Below are positions 59,186 to 64,000 of a stretch of DNA of 64,000 bases, one piece after another. The first letter of the stretch is position 1, and the number at the start of each line of letters is the position of its first letter. The notes beneath the pieces were generated by a model. That model saw nothing but the letters and a program-made list of their open reading frames with translations. It was not told the DNA's origin and did no database searches. A program made the position numbers and the translations under genes. This stretch comes from Vicia villosa (taxonomy: Eukaryota > Streptophyta > Magnoliopsida > Fabales > Fabaceae): positions 723,001-787,000 of the forward strand of contig NW_026705330.1 in the NCBI RefSeq assembly GCF_029867415.1, in the 5' to 3' direction.

Positions 59186-60395
59186 GGGTAAGGTCAACGG
59201 ACCTACGACCCACAAGAGTTGAAAAAAGATGAAAATAAGGTCAACTGACCTACGATCCACAAGAAATGAAAAAGATGAGGATAAGGTCAACGGACCTACG
59301 ATCCACAAGAGATGAAAAAGATGAGGATAAGGTCAACGGACCTACGATCCACAAGAAATAAAAAAGATGAGGATAAGGTCAACGGACCTACGATCCACAA
59401 GAAATGAAAAAGATGAGGATAAGGTCAACGAACCTACGATCCACAAGAATGAAAAGATGAGGATAAGGTCAACGGACCTACGATCCACAAAAGATGAGGA
59501 TAAGGTCAACGGACCTACGATCCACAAGAAAAAAAGATGAGGATAAGGTCACCGGACCTACGATCCACAAGGAAAAAGATGAGGATAAGGTCAACGGACC
59601 TACGATCCACAAAAGATGAGGATAAGGTCAACAGACATACGATCCACAAGAAATGCAAAGGATGAGGATAAGATCAACGGACCTACGATCCACAAGAATG
59701 AAAAGGATGAGGATAAGGTCAACGGACCTACGATCCACAAGAACGAAAAGATGAGGATAAGGTCAACGGACCTACGATCCACAAGAAATGAAAAGGATGA
59801 GGATAAGGTCAACGGACCTACGATCCACAGGAAATGAAAAAGATGAGGATAAGGTCAACGGACCTACGATCCCCAAGAATGCAAAGGATGTGGATAAGGT
59901 CAACGGACCTATGATCCACAGGAAATGAAAAAGATGAGGATAAGGTCAACGGACCTACGATCCCCAAGAACGAAAAGATGAGGATAAGGTCAACGGACCT
60001 ACGATCCACAAGAAATGAAAAGGATGAGGATAAGGTCAACGGACCTACGATCCACAGGAAATGAAAAAGATGAGGATAAGGTCAACGGACCTACGATCCC
60101 CAAGAATGCAAAGGATGAGGATAAGGTCAACGGACCTACGATCCACAGAAAATGAAAAAGATGAGGATAAGGTCAACGGACCTACGATCCCCAAGAATGC
60201 AAAGGATGAGGATAAGGTCAACGGACCTACGATCCACAAGAATGAAAAAGATGAGGATAAGGTCAACGGACCTACGATCCACAAGAATTGGAAAAGATGA
60301 GGATAAGGTCAACGGACCTACGATCCACAAGAATGAAAAAGATGAGGATAAGGTCAACGGACCTACGATCCACAGGAAATGAAATAGATGAGGAT
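59186..60395. repeat. Tandem array, about 45-bp unit, about 27 copies
   Basis: The unit reads GATGAGGATAAGGTCAACGG, then ACCTACGATCCACAAGAA, with a variable A/G-rich tail (44-46 bp mostly, some shorter). Each holds AGGTC-AACG-GACCT, a 5-bp inverted repeat, which on the minus strand is TTGACC, a W-box core. The array sits between the polypurine tract and the conserved block of element C, the position where Ogre elements commonly carry satellite-like repeats. Long open frames occur on both strands because the unit lacks stops in several frames. Confidence 0.92.
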
Positions 60396-60599
60396 CAACA
60401 ATGAGGCTGGAGCAAGAGAAGATTATTAACAACACTGAGGCTAGGGATTGGGAATTGGTTTTGAAATGGCTTGCCAGGACAGAAACTGGGTTTTGAAAGG
60501 GTTTGCCAGGATGGGAACTGGGCTTTGAAACGGTTTGAAGGTCGAAAGGCAAAGGATTCACAACACGGGGGTTGGACCTGAAAAGTTTTCCCATACGGG

Positions 60600-61115
60600 G
60601 GAAGGGACCACGGAGACTAGTAACGACTAGACTCGATCAAAAGACATAATCACGAAGATGTTGATGCTTGCGAAGCATAAGAATTACATTAATCCCTCAG
60701 GCCAAAGGCGGGGTGTAACTCTTCAAGAGCGGCAATCGTTCGAATTGCCACACACCAAGTATGGTGATTCAAACGATTGAAAAATGAGATGGGTTGAATG
60801 CCCACCCTCATTCGCACTCTAATTTGCACGCAGCACACGGGAAATAACCACGACAAGACTAGTTACGACTAGACTCGACAAGAAGGCGATAGTAACCACT
60901 GGGGATTACGGGAATATCGATGCTCACGAAGCATAAGAATTACATTAATCCCTCAGGCCAAAGGCGGGGTGTAACTCATCAAGAGCGGAAATCGTTCGAA
61001 TTGCCACACACCAAGTATGGTTATTCAAATGATTGAAAAATGAGGTGGGTTGAATGCCCACCCTCACTCACACTCTAATCTTCGCGCAGCACACGTGAAA
61101 TAACCTCGGAGACAC
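60600..61115. repeat. Two-copy direct repeat, 256-bp period
   Basis: CGAAGCATAAGAATTACATT at 60671 and 60927 begin near-identical stretches including CCTCAGGCCAAAGGCGGGGT and TGGGTTGAATGCCCACCCTC. Each copy has a TTCGAATTG-type palindrome (GTTCGAATTG). Confidence 0.85.
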
Positions 61116-62966
61116 GATTCTGACGAAGAAAGACATTATGTCCGATCCATACTGGAGAGAGAAAACGAGAATTCTTATGGGGATTGAGGATACAAGGTAT
61201 CGGCACCGTGGGTGGAGGAGATTTGTAATGTAGTAGCAGATATCAATCGGAGTTTGTAAGGACAACCTTTTATGTGGGGAAGTATCGTTGTCTTGATTGG
61301 GTGCTAATTTGTATTATCTGGCTTATGCTTTGTATGTATGTTTGAATTTTTCTATGGCGTAATGCTCCATTTTGATGGATATGCTACGCTTTTGAGGATG
61401 CAATGTTATATGCAATGGATACTATATGCAGAGTGCCAAATAAAGGCATTAGTGAGGTAAACACCAGGGAGAATCCCCTTAGTGTTAAGGACCATGTGGA
61501 GGTGCCAATAGATATTGGACTTGGATTTGTAAGATACACCTTCTGGTTGTTGGCTTGTAGAGTGTAGAATAACTTCTGACTTCTCACCATGTGCCACTGC
61601 TTGGAATATTTTCAACTTGAGGAGATTCCCTCGATTCACCATGTTGGGGACGAGAAATCCAGATAAGGAGCCTTGATTAGGGAAGTAGGACAACTCCTAG
61701 GAGAAATAAACTCCTATGATTGGGGAATGGATCAAACTCTCAGGAGAAATAAAATCCTACGCTTGGGAGAGACCTAGTTTCCAGGAGAAATAAACTCCTA
61801 TGATTGGGGAGAGAACAAAATAACCCAAGAGATTGTGCCCCAAGCTTCACGACCCATGAAGGAATTTGCACTATAGAATCCTTGGAGAGATTTGTCGAAT
61901 CTCGACGTAATTGCCCCAGATTGGTCAAACTCAAGAGAGATTCCTCGACTTGATTGCCCCAGATTGATCAAAGATTTAAGAGATTTATCGACATGATTTC
62001 CCCAGATATGTTGAATTTGAGAGGTCAAACCTCGACTCAACTGCCCCTGATTAGGTACATCTTACTAGAATCCTCAAGCTTTCATTGTTTTGAAGTCAAA
62101 CAAACATGGAAATAACTTTACCACGCTCAACGGAGTCTTCCAATTCTTCCCCTCGAGGTAATCAAGGAAAGCATTAACTGTTCATGCCCAACGGAGTTCT
62201 TTGGATAACTTTCCCCTTGATGATCAACGTTTGAGATGATTAGCTTTTCCTCCTCGGAGTTCTCAAGTCTCTTGTACTTTGACATGATCAAGTTACTCAC
62301 TGATTCTCATCCTGAAATTTTTTTGATGTTTAAGCAGATGTTTTGTATGCAAAAGAATGTTAATTCTAAGAATGGTAATTCTAATGCAAAGCGTATGTTA
62401 GTCTTGAAGTTTTTTAAGAAACTTTTTATGCAATGAGGTGGCCACCTCTTGTGAATGAAAGATAAAGCAAACATACGATACCAACATGAGTATGAGTCTC
62501 GCTTCATTGGGAGTCAGTTAAACTCTATCTCATTGGAGTGCATCTTCGAAATAAACCCTACTTCAATTAGGACTTTTAAGGGTTGTAACTTGGCCAGGTT
62601 CATGGTTTTTAGAAAACAAAGGATTTTTAGGCTCAAAATTATTTGGTACCCACCCCTTTCATGATGTTCTCCATTCCTAGGTTCAATTAATTCGACATGA
62701 GTGTTCATTCCTCACAAGGAATTTGGAATGGTTGAGGAATCAATGAGGTTTTTTGGACATGGCAGTCACTCACTTTCTAGTTCTTCTGATTGATTATCAC
62801 ACGACTTTGTTCCTTTGATGAGGATTTTTATTTTGTAATTCTTGTTTTTCGCTTCTGCTTTCCCTAACTTTTGCCTGGACAAATTCTCTTGAATTTTATT
62901 TTGGAGTCCAGCGGGATGCCCTAACTTTTGCCTAAGTCACTTATTTTCATGTTATTGACTTAGCGG
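61116..62966 (-). other. Conserved 3' noncoding block of Ogre element C
   Basis: No gene. Loosely aligned with A and B: GGGTTGTAACTTGGCCAGG, ACCCACCCCTTTCATGATG, GGCAGTCACT and CCAGCGGGATGCCCTAACTT. Repeated ATTGCCCCAGATTGxTCAAA words occur at 61910-62050. Confidence 0.65.
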
Positions 62967-64000
62967 TGTCATACCCTAATTTTTGACCCCCCTGAGATGG
63001 CATATCTTCAGGATTTTTCATCAGGCCAAGACAAGTTCCCAGAGCAGTCACTTCTCCATCTGGTATCCAATCGAGGATGCTCAAAGACAAGAAAGCTCAG
63101 GCAAAGGATCAATCAATACAAGGATTAGTCCCTAATACAATCATGAGGCTCAAAAACTTCACTTTTCTCATCTATGATTGATTAGACATCCAGTCATATG
63201 AGTACAGGTTTACTCAGGTCACCAGACTAGGGTTTTGAGCCTATCAAGGACTAAAATCAGGGATCACTTTTGGGAAACCCTAAAAAGCCCCAGGGAACCA
63301 TTCAAAGACATCAATCATCTTCAAATAACTCATATGACAAGATCCACTGGACATTACATCTCAGTTCAAAGTCTACAGTCATCATTGTCCTCTGGTCGAC
63401 AATTAGGGTTTTTGACCTAATTCACCAAGATAGTTGACTTTTAATCAGGGCATGAATCCAAAACTCAAGACATGATTCAAGAATCTCTACTACCTCAATA
63501 TAATCCATTTACATCATTCATTTGAGGAAAAGATCTTGTTTCTACACAAAAGCCCAAAAATTCACTTTGTCAGGAAAAAGTCAACTGTGAAGGATCATCA
63601 TTGACTTTTAAGGTTTTTGGTCAAAAAATGACTTTCAAAGATCAATATCATCAATATATGGATGTCAAAGTCATTTGACCAAAGAAATTCAAAGAAATTC
63701 ATCAAGGAGCGAAAAGTCGGGAATTAGGGTTTTTGAAGGCATGGTGAGAACTCAAAATTTCACCTACACAACTCAAAAAACTTCCAACATGAAAGTTGTA
63801 GATCTTGCAAAATAAAACAACATCTTACAAAGGAACTTTTTTCAAAATATCAATCATTTATGAAGTTTTGGAAATTTTGAAGTTTAGGTCATAAACACTT
63901 AGAAATTTTTCTAAGTGTTTTAACCTAGTTTTCTTCCAACTTTGGGCTCATTTTTCACAAATTTCCCAAATGATTCTGAAGAAGACATAAACTAATGATT
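62967..64000 (+). repeat. Ogre/Tat-type LTR in plus orientation, left part only
   Basis: Starts TGTCATACCCTAATTTTTGA, the LTR start typical of Ogre/Tat (compare TGTCATACCCCAAATTTG of element C on the other strand). It interrupts the conserved block of element C after AGCGG (62962-62966), the presumed first copy of the target duplication. No polypurine tract precedes it, so this is the 5' LTR or a solo LTR of a separate insertion. It runs off the right edge. Confidence 0.72.

Larger units (their letters stand above)
53667..62966 (-). mobile_element. Ogre-type Ty3-gypsy element C: 3' LTR and 3' internal region, interrupted and incomplete
   Basis: The minus-strand 3' LTR spans 53667-58843 (5.18 kb, typical Ogre size). 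The internal region starts with a polypurine tract at 58844-58857 and shows a 45-bp tandem array, a 256-bp duplication and the conserved 3' block also seen in A and B. Gag, pol and 5' LTR would lie to the right, but at 62967 another LTR in opposite orientation interrupts the element and the window ends soon after. Confidence 0.85.

Noticed and set aside
59186..60395. CRISPR-like array
   Set aside because: Regular repeats, but the spacers are only variants of the repeat tail, no cas genes exist, and the DNA is clearly plant.
59342..60594. Long open frames on both strands with a repeating protein pattern
   Set aside because: They are by-products of the 45-bp tandem array, whose unit lacks stops in several frames; variable unit length shifts the frames and no start context or family match exists.

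Overview
The window is plant nuclear DNA made up almost entirely of transposable elements. It contains Ogre/Tat-type Ty3-gypsy elements with 2.6 to 5.2 kb LTRs and tRNA-Arg primer sites, a Tekay/Del-like chromovirus, an Athila-like element, Ty1-copia pieces, a LINE remnant, a CACTA transposon and a hAT-type MITE. Abundant Ogre elements suggest a legume, probably tribe Fabeae (pea, vetch, faba bean, lentil); that assignment is inference. The only host gene I can defend is the 5' end of a pentatricopeptide-repeat (PPR) gene running off the left edge on the minus strand.

Layout. 1-515: PPR gene. 906-1710: hAT MITE with perfect 8-bp target duplications. 1994-18808: truncated minus-strand Ogre/Tat element A (tandem repeats, conserved 3' block, broken gag, leader, PBS, LTR). 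Its LTR is split by an Athila-like element at 10550-18799 (TSD GGTAT) whose 5' LTR is joined directly to reverse transcriptase. 18809-19602: decayed LINE fragment. 21278-27164: CACTA element (TSD TTT) with no visible transposase, carrying intron-containing broken pieces of a VTC2-like GDP-L-galactose phosphorylase gene and a zinc-finger exon of an EMF2/VRN2-type Polycomb gene.

28078-51018 is a three-level nest readable to the base. A solo LTR (TSD TTTAC) was entered by a Tekay-like element at 30305-50865 (TSD TGTTA). The 5' LTR of that element was entered by a minus-strand Ogre/Tat derivative at 33166-44955 (TSD ATGAG). Both inserted elements have nearly identical LTR pairs but no usable coding region, so they were probably mobilised by proteins from other copies.

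51115-52616: copia derivative, again with its 5' LTR fused directly to pol. 53066-53620: another copia LTR. 53667-62966: minus-strand Ogre element C with a 5.2 kb LTR, a roughly 27-copy 45-bp tandem array and a 256-bp duplication. It is interrupted at 62967 by a plus-strand Ogre/Tat LTR that continues past the end.

No rRNA, tRNA or CRISPR array was found. I found no clearly new biological system. The most unusual items are the gene-fragment-carrying CACTA element, the two LTR-pol fusions in unrelated superfamilies, the recently moved but coding-dead elements, and the noncoding block conserved in all three Ogre-type elements.
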